Assembly (NCBI GenBank): GCA_012932295.1
Contig: JAAONU010000123.1
Span: forward strand, 3,410,001 to 3,474,000
Source of the DNA: Cyclina sinensis
Lineage: Eukaryota > Mollusca > Bivalvia > Venerida > Veneridae
DNA length: 64,000 nt
Direction of reading: 5' to 3'
In this document: piece by piece, positions 1-12,905 of the stretch
Position numbering within the stretch: the stretch's first letter is position 1
How the letters are laid out: the number at the start of each line of letters is the position of its first letter
The notes under the pieces: model-generated
What the model was told of the DNA's origin: nothing
The model's input: the letters and a program-made list of their open reading frames with translations, nothing else
Database searches by the model: none
Made by a program: the position numbers and the translations under genes

Positions 1-740
1 ACATGTTTCCGGGAAACGAAATTTTACAACTATGTAAATGGCAAAATATACTCTGTATCAATAAACACGACTCTAAAATTTGAACATTTACTACGAAGTA
101 AATGGCGAAATATGCTCTCTGTTTATAAACATGTTTCCAGGAAACGAAATTTTACGTTGAAGTTAAAAGTGAGAAATACTCTACATTAATAAACATGTTT
201 CCAAGAAATGAAACTTTAATAAGAAAGTGAATTGCGCAGTAAACTCTACGAAGGTACTAGTGCAGTAAACTCACCATTGGTGAACATGTTTCCGGGAAAC
301 GAACTCTAGGGCCTAAATACGAAATAAATGGCGCATAAACACTCCGTAGTTAATGGTGTATATACTCTTCATTGATAAACATGATTCCAGGAAACAAATA
401 TTTTATAAGAAGTGAATTGCGCAATAAACTCTCCGAAGTGATGTTGCAATATACCCTCCGTTAATAAACATGTTTTCAAGAAACAAAATTTAATCTTAAT
501 TAAATTTAATTTTAATTAAATTTAATTTATCAAGAGGTTAATGGCGCAAAATATACTCAATTAATAAACATGGTTTCAGGAAACGAAATTTTACCTAGAT
601 GTTTATCATACTGTTTAAACATGTTAAAAATAAGAAAAAGTATAAATAAGATACTTTCGATATCTGTCTTTGTTTAAACCTATTTTCAGAAGCGAACTAT
701 TCTTACGATGTAAATGGTATAATTTACTGTCCTTGGTTTG
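1..740. repeat. Degenerate satellite-like tandem array
   Basis: The word CATGTTTCC(G/A)GGAAACGAA recurs, with decay, near 3, 129, 195, 283, 382, 468 and 569. It is followed by related text (AAATGGCG..ATACTCT). Spacing is irregular, about 60 to 100 bp. No reading frame persists. The array may extend beyond the left edge of the window. Confidence 0.7.
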
Positions 741-1405
741 ATATGTTGAAAACAAAATATCACTTTGAGTTACCTATGGTTTATTTACCCGCCCTTACAA
801 GTTGGTTTACCTTTATTTGACAGTGTCATCAGTTCAGGCGGACAAAATCACTCAAAGCATATATCCAGTTTTATTTTATTTTGAAAAGGTAATAAGAAAC
901 TTAAAAAATCAAAGACTCAACAAATGCTTCATAAAGATTAACAATTATTTAAAAGTACAGTAATATATGGGAGGGGGCTGGGGAACAAAGAAAAAAGCTA
1001 CAAATTTTTCCCTGTACTTTAAGTGTTTATTTAAAGGTTAGGGTTTTAATGAAAAGAAGAAAGCATCATTATTTCCCGACATTTTCACCTTTTTCATCCT
1101 TGTATGTCACTTGTATTCAGAATGAAAACAATATAATGATTTTATTGTTATTCCTTTGTTTTCAAAGAAACAGGAGATTGCACAAGAGTTAGTGGATTTC
1201 TATAAATCATATAATATAGTTAAAGAAACAGAAACTATGTATCAGTGCATATATTCAGACAGCGATACGGAATAAAGTTAGTATAATGTTTCATAGTAGA
1301 AGCGTTTCATAAAGTAGTTCCTGGTGAATTGCCGAGGACTGCTTTGCTCACTATTCATTCGCACAGAAAATATAGTTCATCTTATATGATAGAATGTCTC
1401 TGCAT
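741..1405 (-). other. 3' flank / probable 3' UTR of downstream gelsolin gene
   Basis: No coding signal is visible. A minus-strand AATAAA (TTTATT at 1141-1146) lies about 260 bp past the gelsolin stop codon and is a candidate poly(A) signal. A second lies at 1026-1031. The transcript end cannot be fixed from sequence. Confidence 0.35.
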
Positions 1406-4400
1406 TTAAGCAGCAATGGCGAGTTCGAAAGCTTTTGAATGCATGCTTTCTGGTAGACAGCAGATTGGTACCAGTGGATGGTCTGTTTTCATCAAATAGT
1501 TCTGAAAAAAAACAACAACAGTAAAATCTAAATAAGTTACAGTACTAAATTCAGGAGAAAGAGTAGGTAGCTTTACTTATCAGGTACTTAAGACATAACA
1601 ACAATACCATCATGATACAATGTACATGTGATTACCAGTTAGATCACTGCTGGTCTTTGTTTTTATAGATTTGTAAAAAAACGCAAGAAATTCTGTTTTG
1701 CTCTAGGTTTTAAGGTAGTCTAGTGTAGAACTTTGATTTAATTTCTTACGCTATGAACAATTATACAAACTAGAGCTTAAGAGTACTTCCGGTCAGATAA
1801 CATTGTGGGTAAATGTCAGCTTACATGTGCGTAAGTCATAGCATTCTTCCTCTCCATTTTAGATGTTTGATTTCCTATCCACACAAATACAGAGTCCTTC
1901 GTGTCGAAAATGAACACATCCTGAAAATATGTTTAGTGTACATGAAATGCTCCGATTCAAAGGGATGACCAAAAATGAGATTGTTAACAACCTTGAAACC
2001 TTAAACCTATATCCTGTTGTAAGTACAATCTGAACTTGGAAAACACCTGTGTGCATAATTTGCCATTAAGAAAACTTATCATTATTTTTCAAATGGTCAT
2101 TCTTACAACTTTGACGGTGAGAGAGAAAACAAAGTAGCCAAGTTCGTCTCGTTTTAGGAGGACTAATCCAACCAATACCTTTATAAAAAAATAATAGCGT
2201 ACATGTTTTTCTTGAAAATGACATTTAAATGTTCAAAGCGCAAAAGAAAACGATGCATTAATGCAGACAGTGTATTTTTCTTTGAAGTATAGCAGTTACA
2301 ACATTCATGCTCTGGGGCATCCATTTGTTCATGCAAACATTGATAATAAAACCGGGTCTGTATAAGATAAAAATAATCAGATTTATATAAAGAATAAGAT
2401 TTATATATAAAAGTTTAAAACTGAATGTATACCTTGCTGTCAAAGTCTTTCTTTGAAACTTGTCCAGTCTTTTCTTTTGTCATCTTCATTTTACCGGAGG
2501 CATCCGATAATCTGTTGAATAATAAATGAATTACATGTACAACCACATGTACAATTCTTTTACTTTTTTATACTTTTATCTGTTTTCGATCCCGCCAGAC
2601 AAATTTTAATTCTTTAAGTCTGCTCAACTCGTCCCGAGCCAACTAAATTTTGAACTTATGAAAATTTAAGACGACAAAACAGATGATATTTATGACATTA
2701 CAGCTACCACTTAAAAATCTTAATACAATGTTGATGCATTCGATGACGAGGCTTTGTGTATTCTATTGTTCCACAATGCGCTCTTGTGTTCAAACAAGGT
2801 TACTGGTGCAAGCATTATAACTGGTGCAAACCCGACAACTGCTGCAAGCACTATATCTGATGAAAACTCAACAACTGGTGCAAGGACTGTAACTGATGCA
2901 TACACGAAAACTAGTTAAAGCACTTTAACAGATGCAGATATGACAAATGGTGCAGACACTTCAACTGTTGTATACACGACAACTAGTGCAAGCACAATAA
3001 TTGGTGTAAACACGACAACTGGTGCAAACAAGACAACTGGTGCAAGCACAATAATTGGTGCAAACACGACAACTGGTGCAAACACTATAACTTCTGCATT
3101 GCACGACAGCTGGTGCAAACAAGACCATGGCAATGTGTACAAGATAACATGGCAATGTGTACAAGATACCACGAACCACTACAAGATACCATGGCAACGT
3201 GTACAAGATACCACGAACCACAATCTAGTGATATGAAGCTATCTCTATGGCAATGTGTACAAGATACCATGGCAATGTGTACAAGATACCACGAACCACA
3301 ATCTAGTGATATGAAGCTATCTCTATGGCAATGTGTACAAGATACCATGGCAATGTGTACAAGATACCACGAACCACTACAAGATACCATGGCAACGTGT
3401 ACAAGATACCACGAACCACAATCTAGTGATATGAATAACTCTATGGCAATGTGTACAAGTTACCATGGCAATGTGTACAAGATACCACGAACCACTACAA
3501 GATACCATGGCAATGTGTACAAGATACCACGGACCACATACTAGCGATATGAAGCTATCTCTATGGCAATGTGTACAAGATAACATGGCAATGTGTACAA
3601 GATACCACGAATCACTACAAGATACCATGGCAATGTGTACAAGATACCACGAACCACATACTAGCGATATGAAGCTATCTCTATGGCAATGTGTACAAGA
3701 TACCATGGAAATGTGTACAAGATACCACGAACCACATACTAGCGATACGATGCTATCTCTATGGCAATGTGTACAAGTTACCACGAACCACATACTAGCG
3801 ATATGAAGCTATCTCTATGGCAATGTGTACAAGTTACCACGAACCACACGGAGACATTAAGCTTTTCTAACATAGTGCGCCATTTACCTGTAGAGTTCCT
3901 TAGTTTTGTCGGCTGCTTCACGTTCATCTTCCTCATCAACTTGACCCTTGTCTTCATTGAGAGCATCATAAAACTCATTCTGAAATTTAGACAGTATTGG
4001 AGCATTACTTGGATATTTAACAGAAAGAAAATAAGCTTATTCTCGCCATAGAAAATTGTATTATTTCAGTCAATGCGATAAAGCGTACTGTCGTTTTGTT
4101 GTCACGATTAGTTGAATAAATGAAATTCCAATACTTAGACCTATCAAAATTGTTCTTAATAGTGAAACAATCTTAATAACGGATCGTATGTGCTCTGAGT
4201 TCTAGATTTTAGTTCTTTTAAAGTGCGGATATTTTTTGTCATTTTGAAATAATCGAAATGGACTAAATGTCGGAACATTGTGGTAATAAATTGCCAATTT
4301 TACGACATCATCAAAAAGGTCAGCCTCAGGCTTGAAACCCATGGATGTCAGTTTATAAATAGTCAAGTATCATCTGCACATATTTCTGTCATATTATATA

Positions 4401-7400
4401 CTCTGTGTTCTAAATATTGTCAACAAGTTTGGGGAAGTTATGACAAATCACTATACGTGTATATGATCAAGGAACAGATTGTTTTAATAAACAGAATAAG
4501 TTTCTAGATGGCTTGTGGCTACAAATTTTTAAGCCGGATGTACCCTTGAAACTGACTTACATCTACGTCCTTTGGATCTTCGTCCAGTGTTTCAGTCTGG
4601 CATTTGCCACCTCTCTCTCCTTGTAATTCCTTCAGGTATTGCAGAGCCTGAAAATTAATGGGTACTTAAGTTTAAATTAAAAGAAATTATATGCCCCAGT
4701 GCAACAATTCCACTTCGTCATGGACCAAACATAGCAAGAGCACAGAAAATTTGAAAAAGCGGTTACAAGACACTTCTTCCATATTAGCAGAAGTCGAGGT
4801 TTATGGGTATTGGCTATTTTTGCTTCGTTGTTATTTGCCTTAAACGTTTGAATTAATGCTGGAAATATGATTCTTTAAGTAACTACGGAGACGAAGACCT
4901 TTCCAATCACAGGTATGACACACATAATATGGTTACTACAGAGCTCATAAATAGTCAATCAACAACGCCGGAAGCTTTTTAGAAAACGTTTTGTTTATCT
5001 TTAAGTTGCATTGTTCCCCAATGACAAATCAAGTTATTTTACCTTCATTTTTTCTTCCTTATTACTACCCGATCCATTCCACTGGTATAGTTTCAAACCC
5101 AGGTCTAGTATATAGACGTCCGTGTTGTCAAGCAGGCTTTTACACCTTTGAATCTCCTTGACAACAACGCCATTACGGTCACCATGGAAATGAAGCAGGC
5201 GTGGTGTATATTCTTGTGGCTTTACTTGTCTGAATCCACTGTCCGCACCTCCTTTAAGAATTCTAAATGAAGATAAAATATTGTTTAGTTTATATCTCGA
5301 GTTCAAATCATGCCACCGACCAGGGTCTTTCCGGCAATATGTCAGCCTTGGCAGACTGTTTCCCAAGCATTTCTCCTTGTAAGGACTTGTATCTGAGTAA
5401 CACTCGATTTCCTTAAATAATTATTCAAATAGGTTTCTAGGCTTGAAACCTGTGAATGTCAGTTTGTTTGAGGGGTTAACGAAGAAGGGATCTACTACGT
5501 TAAATTTCGAATCAGGGTTATTGTTTCGGTTTAAATTTATCGAGTTGTTATCACTCTTCTTTTTTTCTTCTTTCCATATCAAAAATTACTGCATGTACTA
5601 ACATTTACACTTAAAACCATCTAACTTACGTGATACTTTTGAAGTAGCTTCGGAATAGGTTAGACTCGTGTCCTTGAACTTCACGGTGTTGTATGGGTGC
5701 GTCATCCAGGAATGTGTCAAGCTCAACCGTCTTGTAGGCCGCCGTTCCGTACTCGTCCTGTGTACTGTATTTACCTATCCAGAAATGGACGTCATACAAC
5801 AACTCGTTTGTGTCTTCCAGTTTGTATGTCTGAATGACATGAAAAATATATTATTTAAAAGAAGAAGAACGAAAACTGTGTGTGACTCGCCACTGTTATT
5901 TTTTCTCAATTCGAAAACTTCAAAAAGAAAAAAAGCTTTATTTCTTGAAATAAAAATCTTAAAGTAAAAAGTTCCGGACCTTCTGGTTGAGCGGGTGTCT
6001 TTTTTTTGCTTTTTTTTAACTACATGTTATTATATACACTGGTTCCGAGCTTCCGGGGTCTTTTTAGAACGAATATTCAAATATCGGAAGCTTCTGATTG
6101 TCTTCTTAGACCGTGTGATTGTAAGTTTTGTAAAAACCTGCAGCCAAAGTTCGAATGACATTTTGGCTGAACTAATTCTTCATACGTCGAGTTCAAATTT
6201 TATAGTTGTAAAATGTGTAAATAAGACATTTAAACATGTGGTAACAGATAGCATCTTCAACATCCGTGTCGCTGTGTATATGATATATTTACGGATATGT
6301 CGACACCTAAAGATAGATATCAGTATTAAATTTTGTGTATCATTTACTTTTAACAACACATTTAAACATATACACTTAAAGGCCTATACCACAAATAGGT
6401 CAAGTAGCTATATTATCACAACTTACATTGAGTATGATGTATGAATCTCCATCAAAGAACTTTCCATAATCTTCTTTGGGCCATGAGGTGACTTTGAATT
6501 TCTGCAAAATTAAAGAGTCAAAGATTGTCTTTAGTTTATGATCTGTCTGTGAATGTTTCGATAGACCAACTAAACAATTAAAGTTTGAACTTTTTGAGAA
6601 AAAAAATTCCGGGACCGACATTCTTGATTGAAGCCCTGTGCTATAGTTTAAACATTTGTCTTACATCAACTGGAAATCAAAGTTCTTTTAACGTTTATAA
6701 ATCCCGTACAATCGATAACTGTTTCCTTGATTCAAACCATTACTTGTGCCGGAAGATCGGATATGGAAAAGTCACTGGAAACTCTGACCCATGGTAAGAA
6801 TCGAACTGAGAACTTCCCGATCGGTAGTCCGGTGTTCTCTATGCCTCTCTATTACATTTTGATACAGGACAATAAAAAACCTATACCAGCTGTGCCGTCA
6901 TTCTTGTTTTAAAATTTGATATGTAATCATCTTTATACATGACTTACCACGATCCTCCAAATTTGCAGCCCAACTTTTTGTCCAGCATTCTTCCACGCTG
7001 GCTCGTGCTCTGCTGATTCCTCTGAAATATTCAATAAAAATTGTATCTCTAGAATTGTTTGCATATGTGTCAAATATGTTGGTTGATAAACTAACGTAAT
7101 CAGGATATCCTGTTAACATAACAGAAAATCATTTATTTACAAATGTGCTCCACTTTCCATGAGCTATAGCGGTGTTTAAAAAATTAGTCCAACTCCAATA
7201 ACTTCAGCAAAACACAAAATTGAAGGTTGAGCTGATTGAGTATATTTTAAGTTAGAACTTTATCTTGAACACTTAGAAATTTTTATTGTACTTTCAAATC
7301 TTAGAGCTTCGTTACTTTCAAATCTTAGAGCTTTGTTACTTTCAAATCTTAGAGCTTTGTTAGTTCAGCAGAAGGATAGAGCTTACCGTATAACATTAGT

Positions 7401-7645
7401 ACTGTACATCAACTTAGTTTCTTTGTACACTTTCAATGCAAAAATGGTCATTTGTCACATTATATTCTTGATATCTCTTGGCCTGATATTTTCTATTATT
7501 ATACTGCAGAAAAAAATTTACAATGGACATTTCAACATTGATATAGTGTCTTACTTTTGACCTGTCTTTCTGTGTCGGAGCCGAACAGTGCCAGATTCGA
7601 GTCCTTCCAGTCATACTGTTTCTGCTTTCTAAGGGCTGAAATCAT
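1406..7645 (-). CDS. Gelsolin-like actin-severing protein, three-repeat type (downstream paralogue)
   Basis: Actin-binding cytoplasmic protein with three gelsolin repeats (G1-G3), expected to sever or cap filaments under calcium control. Coding exons on the minus strand: 7555-7645, 6948-7021, 6427-6501, 5630-5829, 5043-5262, 4561-4647, 3888-3979, 2433-2511, 1825-1920, 1406-1501. These total 1110 nt, 369 aa, with GT/AG and consistent phase at each junction. Seen in the protein: G1 (about residues 31-150) with [36 protein letters not shown] and HREVQG; G2 (about 165-250) with PRLLHF, DVYILD and [11 protein letters not shown]3 (about 278-369) with [23 protein letters not shown] and the end FELAIAA. 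The size matches annelid and mollusc gelsolin-like proteins. The start is uncertain: ATG at 7645 is in frame, but it lies inside a good splice acceptor (TTTCAG at 7636-7641) in poor Kozak context. An upstream exon may therefore supply the real start. Confidence 0.94.
2790..3110. repeat. 18-bp minisatellite (GGTGCAAACACGACAACT type)
   Basis: Tandem variants of an 18-bp unit, most regular from about 2990 to 3090 and decaying towards 2790. The array lies in the intron between gelsolin exons 2433-2511 and 3888-3979. Because 18 is a multiple of three, several frames stay open across it and give low-complexity peptides that are not genes. Confidence 0.85.
3111..3855. repeat. Higher-order minisatellite (GGCAATGTGTACAAGATACC)
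   Basis: A unit of about 22 bp around GGCAATGTGTACAAGATACC is nested in a longer unit. The longer unit adds CACGAACCACATACTAGCG and ATATGAAGCTATCTCTAT. It abuts the 18-bp array and shares the same intron, ending about 30 bp before the splice donor at 3886-3887. Open frames on both strands are repeat artefacts. Confidence 0.88.
6728..6850 (-). repeat. tRNA-derived SINE remnant
   Basis: On the minus strand a B-box-like GTTCGATTCTTACC (near 6791-6806) follows text resembling a tRNA anticodon arm (ACCGGACTACCGATCGGGAAG). It lies in an intron of the gelsolin gene. There is no intact cloverleaf, so this is a remnant and not a tRNA gene. Confidence 0.4.
7288..7365. repeat. Three tandem copies of a 24-bp unit
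   Basis: ACTTTCAAATCTTAGAGCTT with a short linker (GTT or CGTT) is repeated three times in the first intron of the gelsolin gene. The copies are nearly identical. Confidence 0.8.
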
Positions 7646-7804
7646 TAAAGAAAAACATAATACTATTATACCATTTACATATACGACATTCTAAGAAACA
7701 CTGACGCATGCGCACTGTTTGTCATCAGTTTGAACATATTCATGTATCTAGGTTTTAATCAAGTTCTTGTAACCGTAAGACTGAAATGTCTGCTGACCGT
7801 CCCC

Positions 7805-7925
7805 ATACTCACACCAGACGAAGGAACTGCTGAAGTCACCGTAGGTTCCCTCATTGGGATTCTAAACTACGACCTCTAAGTTGAGTATCAGACGCTCTGC
7901 TCTCACACCACAAGTTTTGGTGCTT
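7805..7925 (-). repeat. tRNA-derived SINE remnant
   Basis: The minus strand reads GGTGTGAGAGCAGAGCGTCT, then GATACTCAACTTAGAGGTCG and GTAGTTTAGAATCCC. This has the order A-box-like, anticodon loop, variable region and B-box-like of a tRNA-derived SINE head, with a decayed B box. It lies just upstream of the first recognised gelsolin exon. Confidence 0.45.
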
Positions 7926-8299
7926 ATATGCTTATAATTATAAGGTATTCAAGTACATGGAGGCGGACTAACAACTGAATCATGAAGAAGGACCATATAT
8001 ATCACATGAGGAAAATATTGTTGTTTGTTATCAAGGTTTACTTTTGTTGTAATTTCCTTTTTTTTCCTTTTTGTCTAAGCGTGTGCATTTTAAAGCACAT
8101 ACATGTATATGATTAAGCGTGGCGAGTTTTTACGACACTTGTGTCTAGCAAGTATGGAATTATGATAATACGATCCGAAACTAAAACCCATCGTCCATAC
8201 AAAATTGTACTTTTGTTTATCAGATTTTGAATGGCGTGACGCTAGCCTGCCTGACGTTAACACGCATCACAGTTAAGTGAAAACAATTCTATGAGAAAA

Positions 8300-8970
8300 C
8301 CTCCCATGAACGACAGAAAAATAAGCAGCGAGTTGATTCGGGATTTCCCAAAAATATTGAAAAGGTATTTTCAGCGCATGTGCGCATGTATTAAGTCTAA
8401 AATCATAAAGTTGCAAACACCCTGCGATTTTAGAATTAAACAAACATGCTATACCAGTGTTAAATGATGAAGCAGTTTGTTTGTCATCATGCAGGTATTC
8501 TTATTACGGATCTGCAAGGTTGTTTTTTGATTCACATTGAAATGTGAGAATTCATAGCTCCAGCAATACAGCGTTTCGAATTTCTTTCATGAATGCTCTG
8601 TTTGGTTTTAAGTATGGTAATATGTATTTATACTCTGTTTTTTTTTCCGAACTATTAAGATATTGTAATCTCTGCTTGTACGTCAGCGTCATACATAACA
8701 GAAACAGAATTTTTAAGGTACTATGTAAAAAATAGAAACTGATGAATTTTAAATATAATAACATGTAAATGAAGAAAGATTTTAAAGAAAGCAGAGTGGC
8801 TCTAGTTATCCTATTTGATTGCACAGCATTATAAACAAGATATACTTCGAGCTGACAAGTCCAATATTGAAGATTGGTTGAACCTCTCGAGAACAACAAC
8901 CTCTCTACGATAAACATTTTCCTTTCAACCGAATTGTGTTTGCTCTTGGGAGGGTGGACTGTACAGTTAT
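8300..8970. repeat. Interspersed repeat shared with 46880-47430
   Basis: Blocks recur in the same order and orientation at 46880-47430: GGGATTTCCCAAAA, GGTATTTTCAGC, AAAGTTGCAAA, AACATGTAAAT, ATTTTAAAGAAAGCAGAG, GAACAACAACC and TTTGCTCTTGG. It lies upstream of the downstream gelsolin gene, whereas the partner lies inside an intron of the other gelsolin gene. It could be an old dispersed element or a relic of the gene duplication. Confidence 0.65.
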
Positions 8971-10480
8971 AATATAACAAAAGAGCACGTGATAATGTTT
9001 GTGGGTAAAACCTATTGTTATAAAATTTAAGAGTCATGCTGTGGATCCATGAATTGATGTTATAATGTTATCTGTTGAAAATACAAATACAAACTCAAAT
9101 TATTGAGCAGAGTTTTTTTCTCTCTTTTTTGTGACCTTGGCCTAAGTAATCCCAATTTGTCCCTGAAAGGTATCTACAAAGCAAGTTAATTTCAATTGTG
9201 ATAATATTTGTTTGAAAACCTGGTAAATATATTTTTGAAGGGTGCGAACGTTAATTCAATCTTCACCGAGGCATATCAAATGATGAATTCAAAGGTGACA
9301 AAAAATAATTACATGCATCTGAAATGAGAAATAAACTCGCATAACATAAAAAGCCATCCCCTGTGCAACTTTCTATATAAATCTATAAACTAACAATTTT
9401 CCTTTTATTTCTTTTCCCCATTTCCCTTGTTCTAATGTTTAATTCCTTATTTTCGAGGTAAAAGCATGCAATAAACTTACCCATGTCTTTCTTTTGATGT
9501 GTTGTTTCCTTTTTGTATTTACTTCCTTGAATATGGCGTTACAGCGTAGAACACTGTGCAAATAAAATAAACAGCAGTAAATTTAAAAAACCCTTACAAT
9601 ACATGCATTATCACAACTTGCTATTTTACTGTTATATGTTACTGTTATATGAGCACTTATCACGTGATATAATATACGTAATTTCCTGGAAACCCGGATA
9701 GGAAAAGATTGCCTCAAGGTTACAAGGTCTATCATAATTTGAATTGAATACAGCTTACTCTGTGTTTTAAGTGTAGAATTTTCAAACAGATAAGATAAGA
9801 TAAGAAATTGGTTTATTATAGTCACATTGTACATTTACAAGTTATTTTCAACAATTTATATATACAATTTAGCGGTACCCGGCCCAGTGGGCCTATAAGT
9901 GACTTTAACATTAATTCAAAATATATTAGACATTGGTTAATTGATACATAAATATATATAACGAGAAAGAAATCTGGTATAATGTTTACTACATTTTGTA
10001 ACAACAAATTAGAGGATTTAAGTATACAGTTCAATAAGTAAGTTATGATTAGCATTTGAAAAACACTGAAAAACAGTTTTGTTTACTCAATGTCAGATGT
10101 CGTGGACTGTCAAGGTTAAGACTTTCATATCAATTGTATCAGTTAATCAAATTTTCTAGTGGTTAATGTTTCCGGTTCAGAAAATATGAAATTAAATTTC
10201 TCTAAAATATTTGAAGTTTTCAGTTATAACTATATTAATAGCAGTTAGAAAATGAGTAAACTTTTGCTGGTTATGCGAGGGTGGAACAAGCGTAGCGAAT
10301 TCAACTAGCCATAATCAGCAACTCTTAAATGATTAATTGGCTTATCTATATATCGTTGGTACCAGTTGCTCATATGACCGAGGTACCCTAAAGGGTTTAG
10401 TTATCTTATAAGATTGTGGGAGGATAGTGCAAGATACAAAATGCAACCAGTTCCAGAGACAGTCCTGGTTCTTTTACATG
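8971..10480. other. Noncoding spacer, AT-rich
   Basis: No convincing exon. A short GATAAGATAAGATAAG run is at 9789-9805. The only other item is a GC-richer island (CGGTACCCGGCCCAGTGGGCC, 9873-9893) containing a near-palindrome. Open frames here are short and lack family resemblance. Confidence 0.4.
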
Positions 10481-10655
10481 GCCAGTGTATAACAGTATTT
10501 TTACTGCACAGACCGTGTAATCAAGGGGTCGCGAGTTCGATACATGGTGATCTCGGTCTCGTTGGGACCTCGAGGATTGAACACGTGACGGGATCTCACT
10601 CGCGACCATTTGATTACAAGTCTTGTGCGTTGCTGCTGGACCACTGATCTTTTCC
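10480..10655. repeat. Inverted pair of tRNA-like SINE fragments
   Basis: The plus strand has ACCGTGTAATCAAGGGGTCG followed by CGAGTTCGATAC (B-box-like). About 50 bp further on, the minus strand reads CACAAGACTTGTAATCAAAT then GGTCGCGAGTGAGATCCC. The two halves are related and head-to-head, which suggests two SINE insertions or one foldback copy. No complete tRNA is present. Confidence 0.4.
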
Positions 10656-11054
10656 ACGTGGTTAGAGAATTCAGAATCCTGACGTAACAAATAGATCTGT
10701 GTTTGGACGCGTTTTCAGTGGTCGGCAAATGGGATAAGACAGTATCTCACGTTAGATATTTGAATAAAAATTTTATCGTACATTTTAGGTATCTTAACAG
10801 GTATAGAAAACGTACAGTTAACTCGCCGAAGTGTATCTTTCAGTCAATATTTTCAAAGATAATGACCTGTTTATGTGTACTATCTTTGAGATTACAGGAC
10901 TTTGACTAACTTGGACTAACATTTACAAGTAAATTATCATTATGCAAGATGTCGGAAACTTAGGGTAAAAAAAAAGAAAAAGGTTCCCATTTCTATAATT
11001 AAAGGGAAATAAGTTAATGCCTTTAAATTACAAATCATTTTTCAATTTTTTTAA

Positions 11055-11740
11055 ACAAAAGTTACTCCAGTAGTATTATATGGAGCAGAAATTTTGGCTT
11101 TAAATGATATTGATTATATGGAAAGAGTGCATTTTTTCCCCTGTAAATATTCAGTCATCTAATGTGGCAATTGTAGGGGATTGTGGCAGATATCAAATGT
11201 ATATTGCTGCTGCAAAAAGGTGTATAAAGTTTGGATCCGGATTTTGAATGTCAGAAAATAAATATGTTACATTATGTCAAAGCATTTTGATGAATTAGGA
11301 TACACTTACTACATTCCTAGGTAACAAAGGTCAGAAACATTCGTATAGAAATGGGTGTGGTTTTGTTTGGGAAAAACAGCTTATTAATAATCCTAAATTA
11401 TTCTTATACCAGTAAAGTTTGTTGGCTACCAGACCATTTTTTACAACAATAGCAATGAGTAACATTGGATTTCCTCTGAGAAAATCGTCTCATTCATTGA
11501 TGGTAGAGAAAGGGTAGCATATAAACATACCCAAAGAAGAGCGTTTTTGCATGTTTTGCGAGTCTTGCTTGGAAACTGAATATCATTTTTATTAGTATGT
11601 TCAATATATAATGATTTACGAAAGAAATATTTACCACTTCAATACTTCGATGCTCCAACAGTGAATAAATTGAATATTTCTAAGTCAGCGAAACAGGAAA
11701 AATTGTTAAGAAATCTTGCGCCATGCATGTGTATTTTGCA
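11055..11740 (+). pseudogene. Decayed non-LTR retrotransposon ORF2, C-terminal part
   Basis: Broken plus-strand frames resemble the region after the reverse transcriptase of non-LTR elements. First comes TPVVLYGAEILALNDIDYME with RVHFFPCKYSV (11065-11160). After stops and frame changes, an R-x-C-x2-C...E-x-E-x-HF stretch (RFCMFCESCLETEYHF, 11539-11588) follows, then an LRNLAP-like end. At least four stops or shifts interrupt it. It is a fossil with no function expected. The assignment to a CR1/RTE/jockey-type lineage is from memory of the family. Confidence 0.65.
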
Positions 11741-12654
11741 TTTGAATTGCGTTAACGTTTGATAGATAATGTTTAATATGATTGTGTTCCGATATATTAT
11801 ATTTGTATTGTATTAAATCTGTGTGTATTGGCCGGTGACCTTCGTACAAATAAACAACATTGTATATAAAAATGAAAAAATTAAAGCATATGAAAAAGTA
11901 AAATAAAAATGTGCCGGTCAATACATAGCCACTTATTAACAATTTACTAATACCAAAATCAAGTTCAGTAAATAAGAACAGAAAAAATGGGGTATTGTAA
12001 TTAATAGCAAACCTTTTGTGTTCAAATATTTAGACTGATTGCGTTCGCGTTATTTTGAAATAAGGAGATAATAATAACAGAACTTTACAAAAAGGTATAC
12101 AAAAGATCATACTAGTATTACAAATTTGTACTTAAGCTCGTATGTCGTCAGTAATAAAGACATGTCCTTAAATATTAAATTATAATCCAAATCCATTGGG
12201 AAAATAAATAAGCAAGACACCGACTTATCAGATGAAAAATACACAGAGGTACAATTTTATACCATAGCTAATATGTAATACTGCAGTAGATTTTTGAATT
12301 ACCGCATTCGAAATTGAGTTTGAAAATGCGATTCTTGTACAAATCTAAAATACGTATACATTGTGCATGTATATACATGTACTATTTCGACGGAAGCTAA
12401 AACAACCAATAGTCTTAAATTTATGTTTCACTGAAGCGTGTGTTATATTTAGCGCCTGAAAATAAATGTTCACGGAGAGATCGATATATCCAGGTGAGCA
12501 ATCATCAATGCTATAGCAGTTCTTAAGGTAAAATATCGTTTCATGTTTTGTAGACATGTACCCTCACAGATGATTACATAAACTACCAAAATCAGGGTTT
12601 TTTTTTATAAGCCAGATGATTTTCTTGAATAAGGTTAGTTTGATATGCAAAATA
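11741..12654. other. Noncoding spacer, AT-rich
   Basis: Nothing beyond AT-rich spacer was recognised. The open frames on both strands here are short and unlike known proteins. Confidence 0.4.
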
Positions 12655-12905
12655 TTCTGTATCCTACGAATTAAACAGACAATTTATTTCTTTACCTTAC
12701 CAGAAACAGACAAAATTGTATGTGCCTTACCAATTAAACAGACACAATTTCGTGTATACCTTATTAAATAAATACAGTTTCTGTGCTTTACCAAATAAAC
12801 AGACACATTTTTGAACCTACCAAATCAACAGACACATTTTTGTACCTACAAAGTATTCAGACACATTTTTGTACCTACAAAGTATACAGACACATTTTCT
12901 GTTTA
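12655..12905. repeat. Degenerate minisatellite, unit about 35 bp
   Basis: Variants of ACCTACCAAATAAACAGACA followed by CATTTTTGT repeat about six to seven times. The copies are best conserved at 12780-12900 and more decayed to the left. Confidence 0.75.

Noticed and set aside
2720..3806. Overlapping open frames on both strands giving Val/Pro-rich or Cys/Trp-rich repetitive peptides
   Set aside because: They follow the 18-bp and 22-bp minisatellites inside a gelsolin intron. Several frames are open at once and none resembles a protein family.
7636..7645. Firm start codon for the downstream gelsolin at 7645
   Set aside because: Used as the working start because it keeps frame and length, but the ATG overlaps a polypyrimidine-rich acceptor in poor context, so it is not treated as settled.
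8552..9037. 161-codon minus-strand frame
   Set aside because: It lies within the interspersed block shared with 46880-47430, where the frame is not kept, and the peptide resembles nothing known.
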